NCBI GenBank assembly: GCA_035345875.1 | Contig: DAORDH010000014.1 | Location: forward strand, 62,001 to 126,000 | DNA length: 64,000 nucleotides | Source: UBA2033 sp035345875 | GTDB taxonomy: Bacteria > Spirochaetota > Leptospiria > Leptospirales > Leptospiraceae | Reading direction: 5' to 3' | In this document: in pieces, positions 44,731-54,117 of the stretch | Numbering within the stretch: the first letter of the stretch is position 1 | Layout: each line of letters starts with the position of its first letter | Program-made: the position numbers and the translations under genes | Notes under the pieces: generated by a model | What the model saw: the letters and a program-made list of their open reading frames with translations, nothing else | Database searches by the model: none | Told to the model about the DNA's origin: nothing

Positions 44731-45723
44731 TTAGTCCCAATGACTCTTTATTTTTCGTAATTTTCCACTTTTAAGATTGCCTACTCTTATTCTATATGGG
44801 ATTTCTAGACTTTCAATCATTGACTCTAAACTTTTTGCTCTATTCTCATCTAATTTATCTAGCTTTTGAATCATTAAACAGTTATTACCTGCATCACAGC
44901 AATTTCCAACTCTACATTTTTTCTTGTATTTATTAATTTCGGGAAAACTGGATAGTATATCTCCTTTTGAGAGATGAAGCAATCCCCATTCTTTGATTCC
45001 AGGAGAATCAATTAAAATCGTTGTCGGATTTACTATAATTACACTTGAATTTGTAGTTGTATGTTTTCCTTTTTGGGTTGAGTGGCTAATTGAATTTATC
45101 CGCTGTTCTGTGCTGTTTGTGATTAGATTAATTAGACTCGATTTTCCTACGCCTGAGTTTCCTACTAAGTATGTCGTTTTGTCTTGTATTGTTGCGAGCA
45201 GATCTTTAATACTTTCCAAGTCTGTGCATGTGATCGGAAAAATCTGATAGCCAAGGTCTTTATATTTTTGGACACGCTCGGATAAAACTTCCTCTGTTAC
45301 TAAATCTTTTTTATTAAAAATAATCAATGGTTTAACGTTTGAATGATAGCAAGCGGTAATACTTCTATCAATAAATCCATCTTTCGTTTCAGGTCCTGAT
45401 AGAGATGCTATAATTGCTACATAGTCAACATTTGCGCATAATATGTGTTTGTCGGAACTACTACTCTGTCTAGTTAGAAAGCTGACACGTTCTTCCCGTG
45501 ACTCAATTATCCAGTCTCCTCTCTCTGGTGACTCGTTTTCGGCAACAATACGATCGCCGACTACAAAAGGATGTCTTTCTTCTGATTTATTTAAACGAAG
45601 TTTCCCTTTTAATATGGCACGTTTGAAGCCAAGCTTTGGAGAATAAATTTCGTAGTAGGCTCCATAAATTTTCGATACAATAAAATTTTCTTTGACAGTA
45701 GAACTTGTTTTTTCTAAATTCAT
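44731..45723 (-). CDS. rsgA: Ribosome small-subunit GTPase RsgA, with altered zinc knuckle
   Basis: Circularly permuted GTPase that checks 30S maturation. N-terminal OB-fold (about 15-85), then G4 NKKDL, G1 GNSGVGKSSLIN, G3 DSPGIKEWG and the C-terminal zinc region. The usual C-x4-C-x-H-x5-C knuckle is replaced by KKCRVGNCCDAGNNC: the histidine is lacking and two cysteines are adjacent. This may still bind zinc as a four-Cys site. Length 330 aa is normal. It is divergent from the histidine kinase, with only 17 bases between starts. Confidence 0.9.
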   Translation of the reverse strand: MNLEKTSSTVKENFIVSKIYGAYYEIYSPKLGFKRAILKGKLRLNKSEERHPFVVGDRIVAENESPERGDWIIESREERVSFLTRQSSSSDKHILCANVDYVAIIASLSGPETKDGFIDRSITACYHSNVKPLIIFNKKDLVTEEVLSERVQKYKDLGYQIFPITCTDLESIKDLLATIQDKTTYLVGNSGVGKSSLINLITNSTEQRINSISHSTQKGKHTTTNSSVIIVNPTTILIDSPGIKEWGLLHLSKGDILSSFPEINKYKKKCRVGNCCDAGNNCLMIQKLDKLDENRAKSLESMIESLEIPYRIRVGNLKSGKLRKIKSHWD

Positions 45724-45740
45724 ACCACTTGCTCTCGGTT

Positions 45741-47540
45741 ATGAAATGGAAAGATAAAATTAAAAGCCCAGGATTCATTACATCGATCACATTGGTATCG
45801 ATCACTTTGATCCAGTATTGGCTTCTTTATTTCTATTCTAGCTATTTGGGCTTTCATCCTACCTTTCTCCAATCTACCATTGAAATTTCTATCATATTTT
45901 TATTAAATATTGTTGGATATTCTGCAACACAGGTTTATCGGTTGCGTGTTGAGAAGCGCCGATATGAAATTATTCTCAGGCAAGAAAGAGATAGAATCAA
46001 TGAAATTGCGTATATAACTGCTCTTGGTGATTTGAAAAACCATTTATTTAGATTAAACCAAACTGAAAAAATTTGTGAAACATTAAATGAATTTATTCAA
46101 GAATACTTTCAAGTAGAACATTCAAGCGTCTATCTATGGTCAGATGAAGAAGGTGCTTTTTATCCACATCCAGTAAGAAAGGATTCAAAGAGATTTTTTG
46201 TATATGATCCATTTATGTTGTGGCTAACGGATAACGATCAGGTTTTATCCAGAGATCATTTCGAAAAAGCTCCAGCATATTCTACTATAAAGGAAGATGC
46301 GATTCGAATTTTAGATTCTGTACATTCGGACATTGTGATTCCACTTACTTTAAACGCTAGTCTCTTGGGAATTTTATTCTTAGGAAAAAGGCAAGATGGT
46401 TCCACTATGACGAGTGAAGATTTGGATCGATTATATGAAATAAAATCAACGTCAGTCATGTCCTTATCAAATGCTATTTTTTATGCTAGATCTACAGCCC
46501 TTACTGAGAATCTAGAAAACAAGGTCAAAGAACGAACAAAGGCTTTAGAAGAGGCACAAGCACAACTTGTCATGTCTGAAAAAATGGCTTCGCTTGGGGT
46601 AATGGTTGCGGGTATTGCACATGAAATAAATACTCCTGCAGGGGTGATCAATGGAGCAGCTGATAATATGGAGGCTAATTTACATTATCTCATACGTCAG
46701 TATCCAGAGGTGATTCAATATTTTAATGATGAGGTCTTTACTCAAAAATACATCAATGTGATAGAGCAAATTCTGATTGACAATTCTAGAGAGACATTGG
46801 ATCCCAAAGACCGATTTAAGAAAAAAAGAGAAATTAGAGAAAGGATTTTGGGACAGGGATTAAGTTCCATGCTTGCAGATGACTTTGCAACATTTTTAGT
46901 GGAAAAGAATTTTCTCCAACAAGAAGAATTGATTCTTGATTTAGTAAAAGTAGGTGGTGCAAAGATTTTAGAATTAATCAAGCATACAACTGGTATTAAT
47001 CGAAATTTAAAAAATATTAAATATGCGATAAAGAATATTGTTCGAATTGTTCGAGCTCTTAAATATTATTCCCATTTGGATCAAGCAGCTTATGCAGAGG
47101 CTGACTTAATTGAGGGAATCGAAAATACTCTCATTATTGTTCACAATCAATTGAAAATGGGAATTCAAATTGAGCGAAATTTTCAACCAATCCCACTTGT
47201 TCCATGTAACCTAGATGAATTAAATCAAGTCTGGACAAATATTATTCAAAATGCAATTCATGCTATGAAAGGAAAAGGAATTCTAAAAATCTCATCTTAT
47301 CTTGAAGAGCCTTTTGTTACTGTGGAAATTCAAGACAATGGAACTGGAATCAAACCTGAAATTCTAGATAGAATTTGGGATCCTTTTTTTACTACGAAAG
47401 ACCAAGGTGAAGGTTCTGGACTTGGACTTGGTATCGTTAAGGGAATCATTGAAAAACATAAAGGAAAAATTTCCGCAACATCTAAACCAGGCGAGACGAT
47501 TTTTAAGATTCAATTACCTTATACCAATTCCCAAAAGTAA
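45741..47540 (+). CDS. Membrane GAF-domain histidine kinase with enlarged DHp region
   Basis: Two N-terminal membrane helices (about 12-32 and 42-62), a GAF domain (about 90-245) with IVIPLTLNASLLGILFLGKR, a coiled coil, then the H-box SLGVMVAGIAHEINTPAGV with the phospho-acceptor H294. The ATP-binding domain has the N-box TNIIQNAIHAM (N504), the G1 box DNGTGI and the G2 box GSGLGLGI. The interval from H294 to the N-box is 210 residues against about 105 in EnvZ. An insertion of about 100 helical residues therefore sits between the two DHp helices. No cognate receiver gene is nearby. ATG 45741 is chosen; a start at 45705 would overlap rsgA. Confidence 0.85.
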   Translation: MKWKDKIKSPGFITSITLVSITLIQYWLLYFYSSYLGFHPTFLQSTIEISIIFLLNIVGYSATQVYRLRVEKRRYEIILRQERDRINEIAYITALGDLKNHLFRLNQTEKICETLNEFIQEYFQVEHSSVYLWSDEEGAFYPHPVRKDSKRFFVYDPFMLWLTDNDQVLSRDHFEKAPAYSTIKEDAIRILDSVHSDIVIPLTLNASLLGILFLGKRQDGSTMTSEDLDRLYEIKSTSVMSLSNAIFYARSTALTENLENKVKERTKALEEAQAQLVMSEKMASLGVMVAGIAHEINTPAGVINGAADNMEANLHYLIRQYPEVIQYFNDEVFTQKYINVIEQILIDNSRETLDPKDRFKKKREIRERILGQGLSSMLADDFATFLVEKNFLQQEELILDLVKVGGAKILELIKHTTGINRNLKNIKYAIKNIVRIVRALKYYSHLDQAAYAEADLIEGIENTLIIVHNQLKMGIQIERNFQPIPLVPCNLDELNQVWTNIIQNAIHAMKGKGILKISSYLEEPFVTVEIQDNGTGIKPEILDRIWDPFFTTKDQGEGSGLGLGIVKGIIEKHKGKISATSKPGETIFKIQLPYTNSQK

Positions 47541-47704
47541 ATTCTGATTGGAAACTAGAAAACAGTCTTTTTGGGAATTGGGAATATCCCTTTTGTGAAA
47601 AATAGCAGAACTTATTTATGAGAAGTGGTAGATAAAAATTAATCTTGACTCGAAGTCAGAAAATAATTTGGATAGACCTAGTAATCAAAAGAGGATCAAT
47701 CTAA

Positions 47705-48982
47705 ATGGAACCATTTATACCGGCAAGTTTTAATCTAGCACTCAACTGGACTGCAGATTTATTATTTCCAGTTTTACTCAAAGCTGTTCAGAATATTAAC
47801 GAAGTAATTATTACTGATGAAGATAAAGAAATGCTTCGTAGTTTAAAAAAAGAACGTCTTTTATTTTTCACAAATCATCCAACAACCGCAGAACCACCGA
47901 TTGCATATCATATTGCAAATTTAATGGGAACTAGATTTAAATTCATGGCATCACGACAAGTTTTTGAATGGAATGGTGGTATGGTAGGGAAAGTTATTTC
48001 TGGGATTGGAGCATTTTCTGTGATCGCGGGTATTCCAGATAGAGACTCTTTGAAAGCTGCAAGAAGTGCGTTAGCTGCTAAAGAGGGAAAGTTAGTTTTA
48101 TTTCCGGAAGGAGAGCCAACGAGTGGTGAGAATGACAATCTAATGCCATTTCAGCCAGGTCTTGCTCAATTAGGATTTTGGGGTTATGAGGATGCTAAGA
48201 AAATAGATCCTAACGCTGATATACTCGTTCTTCCTGGTTTCATGAAATACATTGTAGATGCAACAGAAAAAGAGATCCGAAATGATTTAGAAGAATCAGT
48301 CCAGAAAATTGAAAAACATTATAAAATTGATCCAGGTCGTAAGAATATCCTGCGTCGCTTTTTAACAATAGGTCGTTATATGGTAGAAGAAGCGGAATCA
48401 GAATATAACATCAAGGATGGGGACAAACATGATTTCGACTATCGCGTAGGAAGAATTCGTCATGCTATCTTGGATAATTGCGCTGATAAGTTTCAAATCA
48501 AAGGATATAAAAGAGATGATGATGCAATTCATAAGCTACGTCATCTATTTGCTGTTATGGAAATGGTAATGATCAAATATCCAGATGAAACTTTACCGAA
48601 ACTTTCCAGTAAAGAGATTGAATGGTTTAAGCGTGAATGTGTAAAAGCTTTTGACTTTATTGTTATTAAAGGAGACTATTTAGCTTCTAATCCAACTCCT
48701 GAGAGATTTTATGAATGGCTTGCACGTTACGAGTCTTATATTTTTGGGAAAATACCGAGGGCATTGGGTGGAGAAGCATCGCATCTACCGAGAAAAGCAT
48801 ATATTACCTTCAAAAAGCCTTTCCGTCTTTCTGAATACTATGCTGAATATAAGACGAAAAAACGTGGAGCGATAGACGCTATGATGGCTAGATTAAGAGC
48901 AGATATTCAAGAATTGCTCGATTCTTCTATGTATTTATCTCGTCCGCTAGTAAAACCATTTGATACAGAAAGTTTAGTTTAG
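47705..48982 (+). CDS. PlsC-like acyltransferase domain protein
   Basis: Lysophospholipid acyltransferase-like enzyme, probably membrane-associated. The catalytic region reads FFTNHPTTAEPPIAYH, an NHx4E variant of the HX4D motif, followed by ASRQVFEWNGGMVGKVISG, and FPEGEPTSGENDNL, matching PlsC block III (FPEG). LPGFMKYIV is the later motif. At 425 aa it is longer than simple PlsC; the C-terminal half (about 210-425) is helical with unknown role. Substrate not deduced. Confidence 0.82.
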   Translation: MEPFIPASFNLALNWTADLLFPVLLKAVQNINEVIITDEDKEMLRSLKKERLLFFTNHPTTAEPPIAYHIANLMGTRFKFMASRQVFEWNGGMVGKVISGIGAFSVIAGIPDRDSLKAARSALAAKEGKLVLFPEGEPTSGENDNLMPFQPGLAQLGFWGYEDAKKIDPNADILVLPGFMKYIVDATEKEIRNDLEESVQKIEKHYKIDPGRKNILRRFLTIGRYMVEEAESEYNIKDGDKHDFDYRVGRIRHAILDNCADKFQIKGYKRDDDAIHKLRHLFAVMEMVMIKYPDETLPKLSSKEIEWFKRECVKAFDFIVIKGDYLASNPTPERFYEWLARYESYIFGKIPRALGGEASHLPRKAYITFKKPFRLSEYYAEYKTKKRGAIDAMMARLRADIQELLDSSMYLSRPLVKPFDTESLV

Positions 48983-48991
48983 TTTATTCAC

Positions 48992-49020
48992 TCACCTTGC
49001 ACACTTAGTGTGCTAGGTGA
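48992..49020 (+). terminator. Strong hairpin between convergent genes
   Basis: TCACCT-T-GCACACT pairs with AGTGTGC-T-AGGTGA (one T-T mismatch) around a minimal loop, ten bases after the acyltransferase stop. No T-run on either strand, so it may be a bidirectional end structure rather than a classical terminator. Confidence 0.5.
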
Positions 49021-49077
49021 AATTAGCGGCTTGGAATGAAAATCTCAGACTTCGGAGTATTTTAGAAAATAATTATG

Positions 49078-49110
49078 CAAGGAAGCGATGCTCTAAAGCA
49101 TGTTTCCTTG
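49078..49110 (+). terminator. Second hairpin in the same spacer
   Basis: CAAGGAA (49078-49084) and ATGCT (49088-49092) pair with AGCAT (49097-49101) and TTCCTTG (49104-49110). No T-run. With the hairpin at 48992 it marks the 3' ends of the converging acyltransferase and porin genes. The remaining spacer to 49246 holds only a chance open frame. Confidence 0.45.
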
Positions 49111-49246
49111 TTCATCACTTCACAAACCAACAGAAGCGTTAGCAAAACCTTTTTGATTTATTTATCATCATTCTCAAATATTCTTAAAATCACCGTTTAT
49201 TCAAAAATATTTTTAAATTTACCTAACATCAGTTATTTACTCTTCC

Positions 49247-50668
49247 TTAATATTTAAAGGTCATTGCTGATATAAACATTTTTTCATGTCTAGACAAATC
49301 GGCACTATCTGCATAATCAAAAAGTGGATCGCTAGATTTTCTATATTTTACTTCAAAGCGTATCATTGCATATTCATTTGGAATGTAATCTAAGTTAAGA
49401 GAGATTGCTCCCACTTCGAAACCATTTGGCTTTTTACCCGGCTCTTTTGAAAATATTGCGCTTTGTTTTACAACTGGAACATTGGCTCCTTCTCTATCTA
49501 CATATCGTTCTAGTCTGCCTGATATTCTCCACTCTGGAAAGAGACGATAGGTGACCCATAGAGTTCCATCATACCATCTTTTATAAGCATTGGAATGGGC
49601 AGTGTAGTAGGGATAATTTGGGTTAATGGAACTAGGAATTGCAGGATTATATTTTTCTGCTGTTCCACGAATTTGAAATCCTATATCAAAAGAGGCTGCA
49701 ATGGAAAAACGATCCGTTATATCATAATGGTAGATAAAGTTTTGGTAATAGCGAGTATTTCTTGTATATCCAAGTCCCTTCGAATACATATAGACAGTTC
49801 CAATTGCATCTGTTTTCGTTGGAGCAGAAGTTTCATTTCCGATAAAATTGTTATAAGTAAATTTCATTTTATCAGTTATCTTATATGCTACTTGCATTCC
49901 GAGAGCTTTATCTTTATTATTATCTGTTATATTTTGCCATCCATTCATAATGTGAAGTTGAACGGATAATTTATCTGTCACTTCATGCGATATACGCACA
50001 CCAGTTGAATAGTAAGGAACGTTATCTAGAACGATAGCGCGGGTATACACCCAATTGTAACTTGATACCCAAGCTTCAAAACCGATATTTCCCATGTAGA
50101 TACCAGCATCGATCCAGGTTCTCTTTCCTAGCTTTATGCCTACATAAGCTTCTTGTATATTTCGGACAGAATTTTGGTTTGAATATTTTTGATTTGTCGT
50201 CTCATTTGAATAATTTGCATTTACAGAAGTTCCGGTTTGTAATGCTAATCTAGCTCTAAATTTTTCAGCATCTAACTTTCCTTCAATATGTGCGAGGTTG
50301 ATTGCAAAACTGTTGTTTTGAATTGCCTGAGTTGTATAATTCTGAGCCGTTGCGGTTGGTCTATTTAAATTAGCATTATAGTAACCATCTACAAAAACTC
50401 CAAAATCGATTGGAAGCTTTGTATTTAGCTTCTTATCATCTATTTTTATTTCTTGTTCCTTGTCTTTAGGATTCAATACCCTAGTATCAATCGTTTGTTC
50501 TGGTTGGCTTGAATCGATAGTTTTAGATTGCTTTGTTTCCTCTTGTTTATTGTTGACGGTTTTGGAATCAGTGTTCGAGGATTCTTGTGCTAGTATAGAG
50601 GACACAAATAATAAACTGGGCAATATTAAAAAAAATTTAAACTTAATTAAATAAAAGATGTTTTTCAT
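49247..50668 (-). CDS. Outer-membrane beta-barrel (porin-like) protein
   Basis: Signal peptide to about residue 28 (ends SSILAQ), then a Lys/Asp/Gln-rich linker (about 30-85). An alternating-strand barrel of about 380 residues starts FGVFVDGYYNANLNRPT and ends with aromatic MFISAMTFKY, the usual outer-membrane insertion signal. Resembles the putative OmpL-like porin-2 family (BBP2). It has a good AGGAG ribosome-binding site. The transported solute is unknown. Confidence 0.85.
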   Translation of the reverse strand: MKNIFYLIKFKFFLILPSLLFVSSILAQESSNTDSKTVNNKQEETKQSKTIDSSQPEQTIDTRVLNPKDKEQEIKIDDKKLNTKLPIDFGVFVDGYYNANLNRPTATAQNYTTQAIQNNSFAINLAHIEGKLDAEKFRARLALQTGTSVNANYSNETTNQKYSNQNSVRNIQEAYVGIKLGKRTWIDAGIYMGNIGFEAWVSSYNWVYTRAIVLDNVPYYSTGVRISHEVTDKLSVQLHIMNGWQNITDNNKDKALGMQVAYKITDKMKFTYNNFIGNETSAPTKTDAIGTVYMYSKGLGYTRNTRYYQNFIYHYDITDRFSIAASFDIGFQIRGTAEKYNPAIPSSINPNYPYYTAHSNAYKRWYDGTLWVTYRLFPEWRISGRLERYVDREGANVPVVKQSAIFSKEPGKKPNGFEVGAISLNLDYIPNEYAMIRFEVKYRKSSDPLFDYADSADLSRHEKMFISAMTFKY

Positions 50669-51079
50669 GAATCTCCTGTTGTGGTTTCCCTCTAAATTAG
50701 GATTGAGTAGATTGGAAACTTTATATATGTATTTTGAATTACAGAATTAATTACGAAAAATATTATGCAAATACTTTCAAAAGAAAAAGGGATGAATCTT
50801 TATTTTTTATCGATAGGAAAAAAATATGAAAGCCATTCAAAGTAATCTCTATTCAAAATAAATATGCGATAGTTAGAGGAGAGGATTCGAAGTAAAGGAT
50901 TAGTAAGAAAAAGATTTCATTTTGTTTTAATATTCCAACTGGAATCGATCTAATTAAAGATCGAACTTTCACTTTTATAAACGAAAAAGAGAATTAGTTT
51001 GCAGTCCTTGGAAGCAAACTTTCAATGCCTTCTTAGTCGGATAATATGGATCATACATTTTGTTTAATTAATCTACAAT
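50669..51079. other. AT-rich spacer upstream of the porin gene
   Basis: About 410 bases without an open frame of interest. It should contain the porin promoter (minus strand) and the 3' end of the lipoprotein gene's transcript. No strong hairpin, repeat of the dispersed family, or clear promoter stands out. Confidence 0.45.
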
Positions 51080-51610
51080 TTAATCTTTTTTTCTAATTTC
51101 ATAGATATGAATGGATTTGTTTTTATTAATTTCATCTACCGTTTGACGCTTTCTTCTATCTGACTTAAATCCTTTTATAACTTCTAGTCCTCTTGAGCGA
51201 TATTCAGATGTATTTGTGTTTCTATTTGGTTTATGAATCATTTGTTCTTTAACGTATTGATCTAACTTTTCTTGATTTACTTTTCCTGTAGCTGTGACTA
51301 TCGGTTCTAATTCTGTTTCCTTTGGTTTTGTATCAAGAGAGAAATCATATAAAAAACTTTCATTCTGTTCTATAATATTTTTTTCAATTTCGGGTTCAAG
51401 CTCCGTCTTATTGTTTGCTTTATAGTTCTTAATGCTTTCTAAAATGATAGCTTGACGTGCTTGATGAATCAGTTCTGATTTTTGGCAAACACAGGGGGCA
51501 AAAGTCATTTCGTAGAAATCATCATTCTTTTCCGTTTCGATTTTACTCCCAGTAGAAGAACAATAAGTATATAAGAGGATTATTATATAAAAGTAATTTC
51601 TCATTCGCAT
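51080..51610 (-). CDS. Hypothetical lipoprotein
   Basis: Signal peptide with lipobox-like IILLYTYC-SS at residues about 10-19, so lipid-anchored. The mature part has a CVC motif (APCVCQKSEL), a helical Glu/Lys-rich middle and a basic C-terminus (FKSDRRKRQ). It is 176 aa and not recognised. Divergent from the LRR gene with a 30-base gap to the longest LRR frame; the two may share a regulatory region. Confidence 0.7.
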   Translation of the reverse strand: MRMRNYFYIIILLYTYCSSTGSKIETEKNDDFYEMTFAPCVCQKSELIHQARQAIILESIKNYKANNKTELEPEIEKNIIEQNESFLYDFSLDTKPKETELEPIVTATGKVNQEKLDQYVKEQMIHKPNRNTNTSEYRSRGLEVIKGFKSDRRKRQTVDEINKNKSIHIYEIRKKD

Positions 51611-51685
51611 AAATATAAATGGATTTTGGATTAAGTCAAGATGAAATATGCTTTACACACTTTTAAATACCTAGAATTTATTGTT

Positions 51686-52810
51686 ATGCGTTTCCTGTTC
51701 TTTTTTATTTTTATTATATTTAATCTTTTTCCTGAGTCTCCAAGTGTTGAAGACTCTGAATTAAAAAAAGGAAAAGTTTTTTCTTCATTTGATGATGCTT
51801 TGAAGAATCCAGAAAAGATTTATAGACTGAATTTGAGTAATACTCGAATGAATGAAATACCAAGTGATATTGAAAAGTTTACTTCATTGCAGGAACTTAG
51901 TCTCTCTTCTAATAAAATAGAGTTTTTACCTGATCAAATTTGCAAATTAAAGAAACTCCAAAAGTTAAATCTAAGTTATAATCATTTAAAAATGCTTCCA
52001 TCTTGTTTTGGAGAACTGGATCAATTACAAGAATTAAATTTAACGGCTAACGAAATGTTATCCCTTGGTCCTGAAATTGGACTTCTTAAGAAGCTAGAAC
52101 ATTTAACGTTACTGGAGAATACATTGCAGGAATTACCGAAGGAATTTGGAAAATTGGCAAATCTTCAGAATTTAGATATACGAAAAAATAAATTAAGAGA
52201 GCTTCCAGAGCAGATCAGTGAATTAAAAAGCCTTAAAACTTTAAATTTAGCCTCCAATCAGATCACGAAGCTTCCAAGCGGCATAGGAGGATTATCCGCT
52301 CTACGGTTTTTAGATTTAACTTCCAATAAAATCACCATACTACCTGAATCAATTGGGTTATTAAATAATTTAGAAGAGTTGAATCTTAGTTCTAATAATT
52401 TAGGATTACTTCCTTCATCTTTTGGAAATTTATCAGAGTTAAAAAAAATAAATATCGAAAAGAATTCACTGATATCTCTTCCTTCAGAAATTTCAAATTT
52501 AAAAAAACTTCAAAGAATATATTTGAGTCACAATAGTCTCGATAAGTTTCCAGAAGGTTTAACGAATTTAGGTGAGGTTTTATCTATAGAAATAAATAAT
52601 AATCGGATAACACATCTTCCAGATTCAATTGGATCTATGACTATGCTTCAAATTTTAAATCTAAGCTCAAACAAAATTACTTCCGTTCCAGAATCTTTTG
52701 GGGATCTCAAGAGATTAACAACATTGTATCTCAAAAAAAATCCTTTTTCAAAGCCGGAGCAAGAAAAACTTAAAAAGTTAATGCCTAATTGTAAAATTTA
52801 TTGGGATTAA
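51686..52810 (+). CDS. Exported leucine-rich-repeat protein
   Basis: Signal peptide RFLFFFIFIIFNLFPESPS, then 14 tandem repeats of 23 residues. These follow the LxxLxLxxNxLxxLPxxIxxL pattern, for example QELSLSSNKIEFLPDQICKL and RFLDLTSNKITILPESIGLL. This is the typical bacterial LRR class common in leptospires, where they are thought to bind host or environmental ligands. The last repeat is capped. I use ATG 51686 because it gives a clean signal peptide; an upstream ATG (51641) adds 15 residues. Its stop overlaps the converging gene by four bases. Confidence 0.85.
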   Translation: MRFLFFFIFIIFNLFPESPSVEDSELKKGKVFSSFDDALKNPEKIYRLNLSNTRMNEIPSDIEKFTSLQELSLSSNKIEFLPDQICKLKKLQKLNLSYNHLKMLPSCFGELDQLQELNLTANEMLSLGPEIGLLKKLEHLTLLENTLQELPKEFGKLANLQNLDIRKNKLRELPEQISELKSLKTLNLASNQITKLPSGIGGLSALRFLDLTSNKITILPESIGLLNNLEELNLSSNNLGLLPSSFGNLSELKKINIEKNSLISLPSEISNLKKLQRIYLSHNSLDKFPEGLTNLGEVLSIEINNNRITHLPDSIGSMTMLQILNLSSNKITSVPESFGDLKRLTTLYLKKNPFSKPEQEKLKKLMPNCKIYWD

Positions 52811-54117
52811 ATACTTCGGTTACGCAAGATTAGCCGCTTTGTTAAAAGACGGGCTAGAAAAACTCCATAGTATGGATATTTTTTAACCATATCTATAAAA
52901 CCACTTCTAGAGATCGGTAATAGTTGTGCTTTCGTCATTGCTTTAACTGTTCCAGTTCTCTTATTATGATGCAAAAAAGACATTTCTCCCACAAACATAT
53001 CTTCTGGTGTAAGCACTGCGATACGCTGGTTGTTTTTGATATATACCCCGAGCTTACCTGATAATATATAATAGAAATAATCACTCTCGGAACCAGATTC
53101 AAATAGAATATCATCAGGATTTAAGAAAAGTATTTCGCCTGTCGCAAACTGCATGAGATGACTCGCTCTCCGTTTAATCTCTGTATTATTATAAAATATA
53201 AGTTTTACAATATTTCCCTTGTCATTGTATTCCATTTCGTCTACAAAGTTACGTGTCATTAGAATTCCTCTACCATGAACAGCGAAAATATTCTCTTCAC
53301 TTCGAGGACTTGGTATAGCACTTGGATCAAATCCATTGCCTTCATCTTTGATTGTAAATATAGCTTGGTCGTTGTTTATTTCATAGCTAATAGTAACACG
53401 TTTATTTATATTCTCAGGATATGATGCTCTTTCGTCTATCGCTCCATACATATCCATACTATCTGTTAGAATTTTTGATTTCATCTCAAAACCTACACCG
53501 CAGTTGCCATGTTCAATCGCATTTTGAATCATTTCATGAAGAGAGAGTGATATTTTAGAAAATGCTTCATAATTTCTAAAACCAGCAGCATAACAGATAC
53601 TCATAATTAGATTTGCAACTCTTGGAACTAAGCGAAGGTTGTTTTTGATTTTTATTTTTCCTTTCTTTCGTGTGATATTTTCTAGAAGAAATTGTTCTGA
53701 CTCAAATAATTCTAAATTGGAAGTTACAATTTTTAGGATCGTTGGAATTTTAAGACGGACTTCATTAGAGGTCATGAAGTCAATCACTCCTATATCTAAG
53801 AGTTTTACAATTTCAGCTTCGGTTAATTTATCTGCAATAATTACTATTACTGTCCCATGTAGCCAAGGGTCATTATGAACTTGATTTACAGTTTTTGCGA
53901 GGAAGTCAAATTGACCCGTGTGCTCGATGACAAATAACCTAGAAGTAATTTGCCCATATGTTAAGTAATCAATTGCCTTATCGATTTGGTAAAATACCTT
54001 CGGATGAAAAGATCGGACATTATCTTCCGCCATTTGTGCTGCGGTAATAATTTCATCAATTACTTCGGGAGTGGATGCGTAGACGCTAAAAGATATATTT
54101 TCTTTTTTCGTGTTCAT
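52807..54117 (-). CDS. Anti-sigma-type ATPase fused to cyclic-nucleotide-binding domain
   Basis: Three parts in order. An N-terminal receiver-like domain (about 1-140) includes LFVIEHTGQFDFL and VIVIIADKLTEAEIVKLLDI, but no clear phospho-Asp. A HATPase_c_2 region (about 165-300) has LHEMIQNAIEHGN and DEGNGFDPSAIPSP, like RsbW-type kinases. A C-terminal cNMP-binding domain (about 315-430) has LFESGSESDYFYYILSGKLG and VGEMSFLHHNKRTGTVKAMT. This suggests a partner-switching kinase gated by cAMP/cGMP, which would fit the cyclase at 33 kb. It overlaps the next gene upstream (ATGA) and the LRR gene end. Confidence 0.85.
   Translation of the reverse strand: MNTKKENISFSVYASTPEVIDEIITAAQMAEDNVRSFHPKVFYQIDKAIDYLTYGQITSRLFVIEHTGQFDFLAKTVNQVHNDPWLHGTVIVIIADKLTEAEIVKLLDIGVIDFMTSNEVRLKIPTILKIVTSNLELFESEQFLLENITRKKGKIKIKNNLRLVPRVANLIMSICYAAGFRNYEAFSKISLSLHEMIQNAIEHGNCGVGFEMKSKILTDSMDMYGAIDERASYPENINKRVTISYEINNDQAIFTIKDEGNGFDPSAIPSPRSEENIFAVHGRGILMTRNFVDEMEYNDKGNIVKLIFYNNTEIKRRASHLMQFATGEILFLNPDDILFESGSESDYFYYILSGKLGVYIKNNQRIAVLTPEDMFVGEMSFLHHNKRTGTVKAMTKAQLLPISRSGFIDMVKKYPYYGVFLARLLTKRLILRNRSI

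Noticed and set aside
49075..49257. 60-codon plus-strand frame
   Set aside because: Sits over the hairpins of a convergent spacer and has no ribosome-binding site or recognised pattern.
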